From Phytohabitans sp036906915 (GTDB taxonomy: Bacteria; Actinomycetota; Actinomycetes; Mycobacteriales; Micromonosporaceae), in assembly GCF_036906915.1 (NCBI RefSeq), contig NZ_JBAKHX010000012.1:62001-126000 (forward strand): a DNA stretch of 64,000 bases. The letters are read 5' to 3'. This document shows positions 17,552 to 24,734 of this stretch, in pieces. The position numbers were made by a program, and so were the translations under genes. Position 1 is the stretch's first letter. Every line of letters starts with the position of its first letter. The notes beneath the pieces were generated by a model that had not been told where the DNA came from, ran no database searches, and was given only the letters and a program-made list of their open reading frames with translations.

Positions 17552-18460
17552 ATGTCCACTGTGACCGCCGCGGTGCCGCGGCGCCGGCGGGCTGGATCCC
17601 GCCGGGCCGCCGCCGGGTACCTCTTCGTGGCCCCGTTCCTCGTGGTGTTCGTCGCGATGCTCGTGGTGCCGCTGGCGTACGCCGGGTACCTCAGCCTCTT
17701 CCGGGAGCAGCTGATCGGCGGCACCACGTTCGCGGGACTCGACAACTACACCCGGGCCCTCAGCGACGACCGCCTGCTCGGCGGAGTGGCGCGGGTCGGC
17801 GCGTTCTTCGCCATCCAGGTGCCCGTCATGCTGGGGCTGGCGCTGTTCTTCGCCCTCGCGCTCGACAGTGGAGTGTTGTGGCTGTCGCGGCTGCTGCGGC
17901 TGGGCATCTTCGTGCCGTACGCGGTGCCCAGCGTGGTGGCCGCCCTCATGTGGGGTTACCTGTACGGCCCGGATTTTGGCCCGATCGCCCAACTGTTCGA
18001 GAAGGTGGGATGGAACGCGCCCAACCTGCTCGGGTCGGACTTGATGCTCGGCTCCCTGGCCAACGTGGTGACGTGGGAGTTCACCGGATACAACATGATC
18101 ATCCTGTACGCGGCGCTGCGGTCGGTGCCCACCGAGCTGTACGAGGCGGCGGCGGTCGACGGCGCGGGCGCGTGGCGGATCGCGTGGAGTATCAAGATCC
18201 CGGCCCTGCGCCCGGCGCTGCTGCTGACCCTCATCTTCTCGGTCATCGGCAGCTTCCAGCTCTTCAACGAGCCACAGCTGCTGCAGCGGCTGGCGCCGAA
18301 CGTCATCGACAGCGCCTACACACCCAACCTGTACGCGTACTCGCTGGCCTTCACCAGCCAGGACGTCAACTACGCCGCCGCGGTGTCGTTCCTGCTCGGG
18401 GTCGTCATCGTCGCGGTCTCGTACACCGTCCAGCTCGCGGCGAACCGGAGGCGGTCATGA
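17552..18460 (+). CDS. Sugar ABC transporter permease (MalF type)
   Basis: 302 residues with six membrane helices, starting with an Arg-rich segment and GYLFVAPFLVVFVAMLVVPLAYAGYLS. The EAA loop that contacts the ATPase reads ELYEAAAVDGAGAWRIAWSI, near residue 195. Directly follows the binding-protein stop with no gap and precedes the second permease with a 4-bp overlap. No ATPase gene is in the operon, which in actinomycetes usually means a shared MsiK-type ATPase elsewhere on the chromosome. Confidence 0.92.
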   Translation: MSTVTAAVPRRRRAGSRRAAAGYLFVAPFLVVFVAMLVVPLAYAGYLSLFREQLIGGTTFAGLDNYTRALSDDRLLGGVARVGAFFAIQVPVMLGLALFFALALDSGVLWLSRLLRLGIFVPYAVPSVVAALMWGYLYGPDFGPIAQLFEKVGWNAPNLLGSDLMLGSLANVVTWEFTGYNMIILYAALRSVPTELYEAAAVDGAGAWRIAWSIKIPALRPALLLTLIFSVIGSFQLFNEPQLLQRLAPNVIDSAYTPNLYAYSLAFTSQDVNYAAAVSFLLGVVIVAVSYTVQLAANRRRS

Positions 18461-19323
18461 CGGCGGACCGTCTTCCCGGCAGGCGCAGCCCTGTGTTGAC
18501 GCTCGCGATGCTCGCCTTCCTCGTGTACTTCATGCTGCCGCTCTTCTGGCTGGTGATCGCCTCGACGAAGACGACCGGCGACCTGTTCTCCAGCTTCGGG
18601 CTGTGGTTCGCCGACGACTTCTCGTTGCCGCGCAACGTCCGGGAGGTGTTCGCCGCCGACAACGGCGTCTACGCCCGCTGGCTGCTCAACACCGCCGTGT
18701 ACGCCGTCGTCAGCGCGGGCGGCGCGGCGCTGCTCGCGGCACTGGCCGGGTACGGGTTCGCGAAGTTCCGGTTTCGGGGCAACAACGCGCTGTTCGGCGT
18801 CGTGCTCGGGTCCATCATGGTGCCGAGCACCGCGCTGGCCATCCCGACATATCTGGTGTTCAGCAAGGTCGGCCTCGTCAACACCCCGTGGGCCATCATC
18901 CTGCCGTCCCTGGTGAACCCGTTCGGCCTCTACCTCATGCGGGTCTACGCCCAGGACGCCGTGCCCGACGGGCTCATCGAGGCCGCCCGCATCGACGGCG
19001 CGGGCGAGTTTCGCATCTTCTGGCAGGTGGCGATGCGGCTGCTCGCACCCGGCTTCGTGACGGTGCTGCTCTTCACGCTGGTCGCCACCTGGAACAACTA
19101 CTTCCTGCCGCTCATCATGCTCAACAACCCATCCCTGTATCCGGTGACCGTGGGCCTCGCGAACTGGGCCGCGCAGGCCTCGATGGGTGGCGGGGCCAGC
19201 GGCGACGTGCTGCCGCTGGTGGTCACCGGCTCGTTATTGTCCATCGTCCCGCTGGTCGCCGCGTTCCTGATGCTCCAGCGGTACTGGCAGAGCGGCCTCG
19301 GCGCCGGAGGAGTGAAGCAGTGA
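18457..19323 (+). CDS. Sugar ABC transporter permease (MalG type)
   Basis: 288 residues with six membrane helices: LTLAMLAFLVYFMLPLFWLVIAS, then the WLLNTAVYAVVSAGGAALLAALAGYGFAK periplasmic/TM start typical of MalG, and the EAA loop LIEAARIDGAGEFRIFWQV. The C-terminus ends in FLMLQRYWQSGLGAGGVK, as in CUT1 permeases. I took the ATG at 18457 overlapping the upstream permease stop (ATGA); a much longer open frame upstream is only an accident of high GC and overlaps the binding-protein and permease genes. Confidence 0.92.
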   Translation: MTADRLPGRRSPVLTLAMLAFLVYFMLPLFWLVIASTKTTGDLFSSFGLWFADDFSLPRNVREVFAADNGVYARWLLNTAVYAVVSAGGAALLAALAGYGFAKFRFRGNNALFGVVLGSIMVPSTALAIPTYLVFSKVGLVNTPWAIILPSLVNPFGLYLMRVYAQDAVPDGLIEAARIDGAGEFRIFWQVAMRLLAPGFVTVLLFTLVATWNNYFLPLIMLNNPSLYPVTVGLANWAAQASMGGGASGDVLPLVVTGSLLSIVPLVAAFLMLQRYWQSGLGAGGVKQ

Positions 19324-21416
19324 GTGTCCTGTTCGGAGCGGCTTACTACCCGGAGTACCACCCGTCGCACCTGTTGAAGACCGACCTCGACCTGATGGCC
19401 GAGGCGGGCTTCACGGTCATCAGGGTCGGTGAGTCGGTCTGGTCCACGTGGGAGCCCGAAAACGGGCGCTTCGACCTCGACTGGCTCCAGCCCACACTGG
19501 ACGGTGCCCACGAGCGTGGCATCGGCGTCGTCCTGGGTACGCCGACGTACGCGGTGCCGCCGTGGCTGGCCCGGCAGTACCCGGAGATCGCGGGGGAGCG
19601 GGCCACCGGGCGCCGCATCCCGTGGGGCGCCCGGCAGGAGGTCGACTTCACCCACCCGGCCTACCTGTTCCACGCCGAGCGGATCATCCGCCGAGTCGTC
19701 GAGCGGTACGCCGACCACCCGGCCATCATCGGGTACCAGGTGGACAACGAGCCCGGCAACGAGCTCCTGTACAACCACGGCGTTTTCCAGCGGTTCGTCG
19801 ACGACCTGCGCGAGCGGTACGGCGACGTGGAGACGCTCAACCGCGAGTGGGGCCTGGTCTACTGGTCGCACCGACTGTCCACATGGGCGGATCTGTGGGT
19901 GCCCGATGGCAACGTGCAGCCGCAGTACGAGCAGGCGTGGCGGCGCTTCCAGGCCGAGCAGGTCACCGAGTTCATCGCCTGGCAGGCGGGGATCGTGCGC
20001 GAGTACACCCGGCCCGACCACTTCGTCACCACCTGCATCTCGTACGAGCGGCCCGGCGTCGCCGACGACGAGCTCACCCGGACCCTCGACGTCACCGCCG
20101 GCAACCCCTACTACGCCATGCAGGACGGGCTCACCGTGCCCAGCCCTCAGCACAGGCAGCAGCACTGGATGACCCAGGACTGCTGGGCGCTCTACCTCAC
20201 CGCCGACCGCATGTGGTCCTCCCGCCAGGAGCCGTACCTCGTCACCGAGACCAACGCCCAGGCCATCGGCGGCTCGTGGACCAACCAGCCCGCGTACGAG
20301 GGGCAGTGGCGCCAGGCCGCGTGGGCGCTCGTCGCCCGCGGCGCGAAGATGATCGAGTACTGGCAGTGGCGCACCCTCCAGTTCGGCACCGAGACCTACT
20401 GGATGGGCGTGCTGCCCCACAGTGGACGCCCCGGCCGCACCTACCGCGAGATCGCCCGCATCGGCGCCGAGCTGGCCCAGGCGGGCGACCTCGTCGACGG
20501 CCTCACCCCGGACGCCGACGTGGCGATGCTGTATTCGACACCGAGCAAGTGGGCTCTGGCGGCCCAGCCGGCGCTCGCCCTCCCCGACGGCGGCCCGGAC
20601 CCGCGCTCGTACCAGGGCGTGTTCGACCCGTTCTACCGGGGCGCGTTCGAGGCGGGCAAGCAGGTGCGCGTCCTGCACACGCCGCAGGCCGTCGACGTCG
20701 CGCCTCACGAGTTCGCCGCCCGCCACCCGGTGCTGGTGGTGGCCGGCCTGTACGTCGCCGACGACTCCACACTGGACTGGCTCGTCGCGTACGCCGAAGG
20801 GGGCGGCCACCTCGTGCTGGGCCCCCGCACGGGATACGCGGACCACGAGGCGCGCGCCCGCGGCGAGGTACAGCCGGCCCGGCTCGCGGAGGCGGCGGGC
20901 GCCTGGTACGAGGAGTTCAACAACCTGCCGGCGGATCTGCCCGTGCTTGCGCGGGCCGGGCTGGATCTGCCCGTGCTTGCGCGGGCCGGGCTGGCTCTGC
21001 CCGACGGGGCCGCTGGCACGCGCTGGGCCGACGGCCTCGTCGCGGACGGCGCCGAGGTCGTCGCCGGCTACGACCACCCGCACTTCGGCCGGTTCGCGGC
21101 CATCACGACCCGCGCGCACGGCCGGGGCCGCGTCACCTACGTCGGCACGATCCCGAATCCGGCCCTGGGTGCTGCCCTCTTCCGCTGGCTAGCGCCCAAC
21201 GCGGGCACCTGGGCCGGCGTGCCCACAACGGTCACCTCGACCGGCGCGACAGCGACGGACGGGCGGCGGTTGCGCTTCCTGCACAACTGGTCCTGGGAAC
21301 CGACAACGCTGACCGTGCCGGTGTCGGCCCGCGACATCCTGGCGGGCACCGACCACGGCGCCGGCACCGAGCTACCCCTGGCCCCGTGGGACGTCCGCGT
21401 GATGCTCGAAACCTGA
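19320..21416 (+). CDS. GH42 beta-galactosidase
   Basis: 698 residues. Opens SVLFGAAYYPEYHPSHLLKTD and carries the GH42 acid/base in GYQVDNEPGNELLYNHG and the nucleophile in EPYLVTETNAQAIGGSW. An A4-type beta-galactosidase trimerisation domain follows (LVVAGLYVADDSTLDWLVAYAEGGGH). No signal peptide, so it hydrolyses imported galactosides in the cytoplasm. The GTG at 19320 overlaps the permease stop (GTGA). Anomaly: a perfect 30-bp in-frame tandem duplication at 20934-20963/20964-20993 repeats DLPVLARAGL near residues 539-558. It is the last gene of the LacI operon and ends 2 bp before a convergent gene. Confidence 0.93.
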   Translation: MSVLFGAAYYPEYHPSHLLKTDLDLMAEAGFTVIRVGESVWSTWEPENGRFDLDWLQPTLDGAHERGIGVVLGTPTYAVPPWLARQYPEIAGERATGRRIPWGARQEVDFTHPAYLFHAERIIRRVVERYADHPAIIGYQVDNEPGNELLYNHGVFQRFVDDLRERYGDVETLNREWGLVYWSHRLSTWADLWVPDGNVQPQYEQAWRRFQAEQVTEFIAWQAGIVREYTRPDHFVTTCISYERPGVADDELTRTLDVTAGNPYYAMQDGLTVPSPQHRQQHWMTQDCWALYLTADRMWSSRQEPYLVTETNAQAIGGSWTNQPAYEGQWRQAAWALVARGAKMIEYWQWRTLQFGTETYWMGVLPHSGRPGRTYREIARIGAELAQAGDLVDGLTPDADVAMLYSTPSKWALAAQPALALPDGGPDPRSYQGVFDPFYRGAFEAGKQVRVLHTPQAVDVAPHEFAARHPVLVVAGLYVADDSTLDWLVAYAEGGGHLVLGPRTGYADHEARARGEVQPARLAEAAGAWYEEFNNLPADLPVLARAGLDLPVLARAGLALPDGAAGTRWADGLVADGAEVVAGYDHPHFGRFAAITTRAHGRGRVTYVGTIPNPALGAALFRWLAPNAGTWAGVPTTVTSTGATATDGRRLRFLHNWSWEPTTLTVPVSARDILAGTDHGAGTELPLAPWDVRVMLET
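20934..20993 (+). repeat. Perfect 30-bp in-frame tandem duplication within GH42
   Basis: Two identical 30-bp units, each encoding DLPVLARAGL, lie back to back, and a third degenerate start (ALPDG) follows. It keeps the frame and lies in the C-terminal half, far from the catalytic glutamates. Confidence 0.95.
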
Positions 21417-21418
21417 TG

Positions 21419-22216
21419 TCACGAGGCGAGGGCCTGGTCCGTGCGGCGTACGCCGTTGCCGGCGTGGTTCGGGTGGACTCGCGCTACGAGGACCGGGCAG
21501 TGGGCGTGTCGCAGGACGGCCTGGGTCACCGGGCCCAGCAGGGTGGGGCGGTCGCCCTGGGCGCCGACCACGACCAGTTGGGCGCCGCTCGACTCGGCGA
21601 TCAGTGCCTCGTCGGCGGGCAGGTCGACGATGCGGTGTTCGGCTGGCACCGCCGGGGGAGGAGGCTCCGCGCACGGGGCGCCCTCGGCGTGCACGACGAC
21701 CACGCCGGTGTGGCGGCGGCGGGCCTCGTCGTACGCGGCCTCCAGTCCGACGGCCGCGTCGGCCGAGCCGTCGACGCCGACCACGATCGGCCCCGGCCGT
21801 TCGGCGCCGCAGGCGAAGAGCACCGGTTGGCTGGCGCGGGCGGCCACCTGGATGGAGACCGACAACGCCGGGTCGGTGCCGTAGCGCGCGAGACCCTGCC
21901 CACCGAGCACGAGCAACTCGGCGTCGTTGGCGGCGCGCAACAGCACCCGGGTAGGGTCGCCGTCGACCACCTCGGACGTCACGGTCAACGAGGGGTATTC
22001 GTCGCGGGCGAGCGCCACGGCCTCGCCCAGCATCTGGTGCGCCAACTCGCGGTCGTCGCCGTACTCGCTGGACAGGAAGAGCTGCCACACGAAGGCGTGC
22101 ACGATGTGTAGCGGGCTGCTTGTCGAGGCGGCCTCCTGCGCGGCGAGCCGAATGGTGTCGGAGTCGGTGGCCATGTCTTTCAAACCCGCTACCACCGGCG
22201 CGTTTTCGACGATCAT
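21419..22216 (-). CDS. Tandem universal stress protein (two Usp domains)
   Basis: 265 residues. Two UspA folds: the first starts at MIVENAPVVAGLKD and ends with LLVLGGQGLARYGTDPALSVSIQVAARASQPVLF, the second runs from IVVGVDGSADAAVGLEAAYDEARRR to LVVVGAQGDRPTLLGPVTQAVLRHAHCPVLVAR. The usual G2XG9G(S/T) ATP-binding signature is only partly kept in the first and more recognisable in the second. The ATG at 22216 follows GGAGGTGGCGGCC, an excellent ribosome-binding site; a longer upstream frame start at 22492 is not used. Likely stress- or dormancy-linked, as for actinobacterial Usps, but no regulator is adjacent. Confidence 0.9.
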   Translation of the reverse strand: MIVENAPVVAGLKDMATDSDTIRLAAQEAASTSSPLHIVHAFVWQLFLSSEYGDDRELAHQMLGEAVALARDEYPSLTVTSEVVDGDPTRVLLRAANDAELLVLGGQGLARYGTDPALSVSIQVAARASQPVLFACGAERPGPIVVGVDGSADAAVGLEAAYDEARRRHTGVVVVHAEGAPCAEPPPPAVPAEHRIVDLPADEALIAESSGAQLVVVGAQGDRPTLLGPVTQAVLRHAHCPVLVARVHPNHAGNGVRRTDQALAS

Positions 22217-22310
22217 GGCCGCCACCTCCGTCGCTGGCTCCCCTCCCTTAGCTAACCGCATGTGACGGCTTCCGGACAGATGCATACCCAGATCAGCGGC
22301 GCGGGCTCGC

Positions 22311-23396
22311 TCATGACTGCCGGTTGCCCGCAGGCTGCCCCGCGTAACCGCCCGCCAGCGTTCCGAGCAGTGCACCGAGGATTGCCGTGAACACGATGAC
22401 CCCCGTCCACATTTCCGCGGGCCATCGCACGCCTTCGGCGAGGTGCAATCCGAGCAGTTGCCCCGACCAGACAAGGGCGGGGAAAAGGGCACCGGCGATC
22501 ATCAGGCGGAGTGGGGCGCCAATGCCGCGTACCCGATCAAAGCGGATGAGAAGCGCGTCCGCGACCGCGGCGCCGCACACGGCGGCGATCGCGCCGGCGG
22601 CCTGGGCCGCCGGAAACTCGAACATCACCATGATGAAGAGCGCCACACCGGCGGTGACCGCGGTCGCCGCACCGGGCGCCGGCCGCCGCCGCAGCACCAG
22701 CAGCAGCGGTACCGTCAACAGCAGCGTCGTGATCACGTAGCTGCTCACGCCGGTCAGCGCGACCAGTCGGGTCATTCCCTCGAGCCCGCTCGCGTCACCG
22801 TCCACCCCGTCATACGGCTGGGTGGGTGCCATCGTCATGAACGCGGACGAGTGCGTGAGCAGGATTGTCGCGGCCATCGCCCCGAGGGTCACCGAGACGA
22901 TGCCCGCGATCGCGCCGCGGCCGGTCGCCCACCACGAGCGCAGCGGGCTGGTAACGATGAGGACGCCGCCCACGTCGAGCAGCATGTGACTCGGGCTGAA
23001 CGTGGCCTCCAGGCCGACCTCGATCCCGATGGTCTCGTGCCAGACCATGTCGGCGAGCCCGCCGGTGAGGAACAGCAGCACGCCGAATGCTCCGAGCCGG
23101 TATCCGGCCGGCCAGCCGTCGCGCCACCAGCGCGGCGCCTGGTCTCGTCGCTGGTAGGCGAGCCAGAACGTCCACGCCGCGCTGCCGGCGAAGCCGGCGT
23201 ACAGCAGGCCGTGCCACGGGGTGAAGAACCCTTCGAGCGTCTCGATGACGTTGGCGTGTGCCCAGCCGTCGGAGAGCGCGCCGCCGACGAGACATGCGGC
23301 GAGCAGCACCATGACGGCGTCTTCGCGTGGGGTGGCCGCCCGGACCCCATCGGTGCGGGCGGGCGTGTCGATGGGCCGGACTCCGCTGATGGTCAT
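22311..23396 (-). CDS. Multi-pass membrane protein of unknown function
   Basis: 361 residues with about nine hydrophobic helices. Notable residues are a histidine-rich pattern in the membrane parts: SDGWAHANVIETLEGFFTPWHGLLYAG, GLADMVWHETIGIEVGLEATFSPSHMLLDVGG. I do not recognise a named family; the spaced His, Glu and Asp in membrane helices would suit metal or quinone binding, but that is speculation. ATG 23396 was chosen because the upstream residues up to 23420 are not hydrophobic or conserved. It follows the Usp gene on the same strand after about 95 bp. Confidence 0.75.
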   Translation of the reverse strand: MTISGVRPIDTPARTDGVRAATPREDAVMVLLAACLVGGALSDGWAHANVIETLEGFFTPWHGLLYAGFAGSAAWTFWLAYQRRDQAPRWWRDGWPAGYRLGAFGVLLFLTGGLADMVWHETIGIEVGLEATFSPSHMLLDVGGVLIVTSPLRSWWATGRGAIAGIVSVTLGAMAATILLTHSSAFMTMAPTQPYDGVDGDASGLEGMTRLVALTGVSSYVITTLLLTVPLLLVLRRRPAPGAATAVTAGVALFIMVMFEFPAAQAAGAIAAVCGAAVADALLIRFDRVRGIGAPLRLMIAGALFPALVWSGQLLGLHLAEGVRWPAEMWTGVIVFTAILGALLGTLAGGYAGQPAGNRQS

Positions 23397-23677
23397 GGCC
23401 CGTATCGTCCCAAATCCCACCCCGTGTGCGGATCGGCTGTTTCGACGGCTGCCGATCGCGACAAATCGAAAACTCTACTAAGCGGATAGGATATACGGCG
23501 CTTTGAGCATGGACTTTATGTCGCCAACGCCGTAGTTCCCAAGAAGCGGTACACCGGTGGGCGCGTCAGTGCTCCCCCCACTCGCGGTCCTGGAGGCCGA
23601 TCTCCCATCAGCGACGCCCCATCGCGGCGTGGGCAGCGACCCACGGCCCCCTCCTGGCCGCCGGCCAAGCCATCCCC

Positions 23678-23746
23678 CTCCCGCGCGCCTCCCCGCGCGC
23701 CTCCCCGCGCGCCTCCCCGCGCGCCTCCCCGCGCGCCTCCGCGCGC
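23678..23746 (+). repeat. 12-bp tandem array, CTCCCCGCGCGC
   Basis: Four perfect 12-mers CTCCCCGCGCGC at 23689-23736, preceded by an 11-bp variant (23678-23688) and followed by a 10-bp remnant. It lies just left of element copy 4, in the position where the other copies have their C-rich tract. Confidence 0.9.
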
Positions 23747-23783
23747 CGCGTGCGGGCGCGCCTCCGCGCGCGCTCTGCTCGTC

Positions 23784-23860
23784 GATCAAGGGCAAATGCA
23801 CGTGGTTTGATCTCTTTTCCGCGTGCGTTTGCCCTTGATCCATGCAGATCTCCTTGATCG
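23784..23860 (+). repeat. Dispersed 77-bp element, copy 4
   Basis: Inverted repeat 23784-23840 and tail 23841-23860 (CATGCAGATCTCCTTGATCG). Loop region TTTGATCTCTTTTCC. Same orientation as copies 1, 2 and 6. Confidence 0.9.
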
Positions 23861-24072
23861 GTGCCGTTGCGCGCTCGTTCCGGACCACGCCGGCGCGCGG
23901 CCCCGCCAACGCCACTACCGGCCGGATTGCTCGACATCTCCCGGTCGGCTAGCGCCGGGCCGCACTCGCTCGTACCCACCCGAAGCCCGCAAGGAAAATT
24001 TGTGTTATCCGCTTTGGCGGCCCGCATCTCCTAGTCGTGCGCGAATCAACTGGGGGATTGAGAGGCTGCGGG

Positions 24073-24495
24073 ATGAGCGACCATAACGGGCAGGTCATGT
24101 GGCTAGCGCGGCCGGCGGGCGGCCGGCACCGGCACCCCCCACTCGCCGGCGGCGACGGGCGGCGCGGCGCGGAGCAGGGGAGCGGCGGCGAGCACCGGAA
24201 CACCCGCTGGTCCAGCGCCACCCCCTCCCGGACCGCCCACCGGCCCCACCAGGCCGACCCGCCGCCGCTGGCTGAGCCGGCGGCGACCTCGTCCGGCGCC
24301 AGGCTCGACGCGGCGGCGGTCACGGCGGCGCTGTCGAGGCTCGACCCCGTGCACCGCGAGATCCTGGCCGAGACGTACTTCCGCGGCCGTACGGTCACGG
24401 AGGCCGCGACCACGCTGGGCCTGCCCGTCGACACGGTGAAGGCCCGCGTGTACGCGGCCATCCGCGCCCTGGACCACGCCGCCCGCGCCGCCTGA
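24073..24495 (+). CDS. Sigma-70 region 4-like helix-turn-helix protein lacking region 2
   Basis: 140 residues. The first 85 are low-complexity, rich in Pro, His, Gly and Arg. The rest is a clean sigma-factor region 4: LDAAAVTAALSRLDPVHREILAETYFRGRTVTEAATTLGLPVDTVKARVYAAIRAL, with the -35 recognition helix VDTVKARVYAAIRAL. There is no region 2, which ECF sigma factors need for melting the -10. It resembles a sigma factor whose N-terminal half has been lost or replaced. ATG 24073 follows GAGGCTGCGGG; an earlier start at 24037 is possible. No anti-sigma gene is next to it. Confidence 0.7.
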   Translation: MSDHNGQVMWLARPAGGRHRHPPLAGGDGRRGAEQGSGGEHRNTRWSSATPSRTAHRPHQADPPPLAEPAATSSGARLDAAAVTAALSRLDPVHREILAETYFRGRTVTEAATTLGLPVDTVKARVYAAIRALDHAARAA

Positions 24496-24597
24496 CCACA
24501 CACCCGACGGCCGTGCCGCCCGAGAGCCGTGCCGCCCGAGAGGCGTGCCGCGGCCGATGGCCGTGCCGCCCGACGGCCGTGCTGCTGCCGGTCCGCG

Positions 24598-24674
24598 CCG
24601 ATCAAGGCCATTCCGTCGATCAAGGGCAAACGCACGTGGAAAAGAGATCCAACCACGTGCATATTCCCTTGATC
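24598..24674 (-). repeat. Dispersed 77-bp element, copy 5 (inverted)
   Basis: Inverted repeat 24618-24674, tail 24598-24617 on the left, so it points to the minus strand like copy 3. It is the most diverged copy: the right arm has ATATTCCCTTGATC instead of ATTTGCCC. It is located between convergent genes. Confidence 0.88.
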
Positions 24675-24687
24675 GACGGAAGAAGGG

Positions 24688-24715
24688 GCGGCGGGCCTCC
24701 GCGGAGGCCCGCCGC
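24688..24715. terminator. Perfect 28-bp palindrome between convergent genes
   Basis: GCGGCGGGCCTCC at 24688-24700 pairs completely with GGAGGCCCGCCGC ending at 24715, the centre being the dinucleotide GC. It lies between the sigma-like gene and the FtsX-type permease gene, ending 20 bp from the latter's stop, so a bidirectional factor-assisted terminator is the simplest reading. There is no U-tract, as is common in high-GC actinomycetes. Confidence 0.65.
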
Positions 24716-24734
24716 GCCCACGGGCGGAAGCCCA

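Larger units (their letters stand above)
23397..24072. other. Gene-free spacer with low-GC patch and repeats
   Basis: Between the membrane protein and the sigma-like gene. It contains a noticeably AT-richer patch at about 23455-23545, a C-rich tandem array (23678-23746), one copy of the 77-bp element (23784-23860) and about 200 bp of ordinary sequence before the sigma-like gene. A minus-strand frame ending at 23478 runs through the repeats and looks spurious, although its last 25 residues (VPLLGNYGVGDIKSMLKAPY...) are not low-complexity and could be a gene remnant. Confidence 0.7.

Noticed and set aside
15373..18456. Very long upstream extension of the second permease frame
   Set aside because: It overlaps the LacI regulator, binding protein and first permease in another frame; the ATG at 18457 fits the family and overlaps the preceding stop by 4 bp.
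19098..21119. 673-codon minus-strand frame opposite GH42
   Set aside because: Codon periodicity and catalytic motifs belong to the plus-strand GH42; the antisense product is low-complexity.
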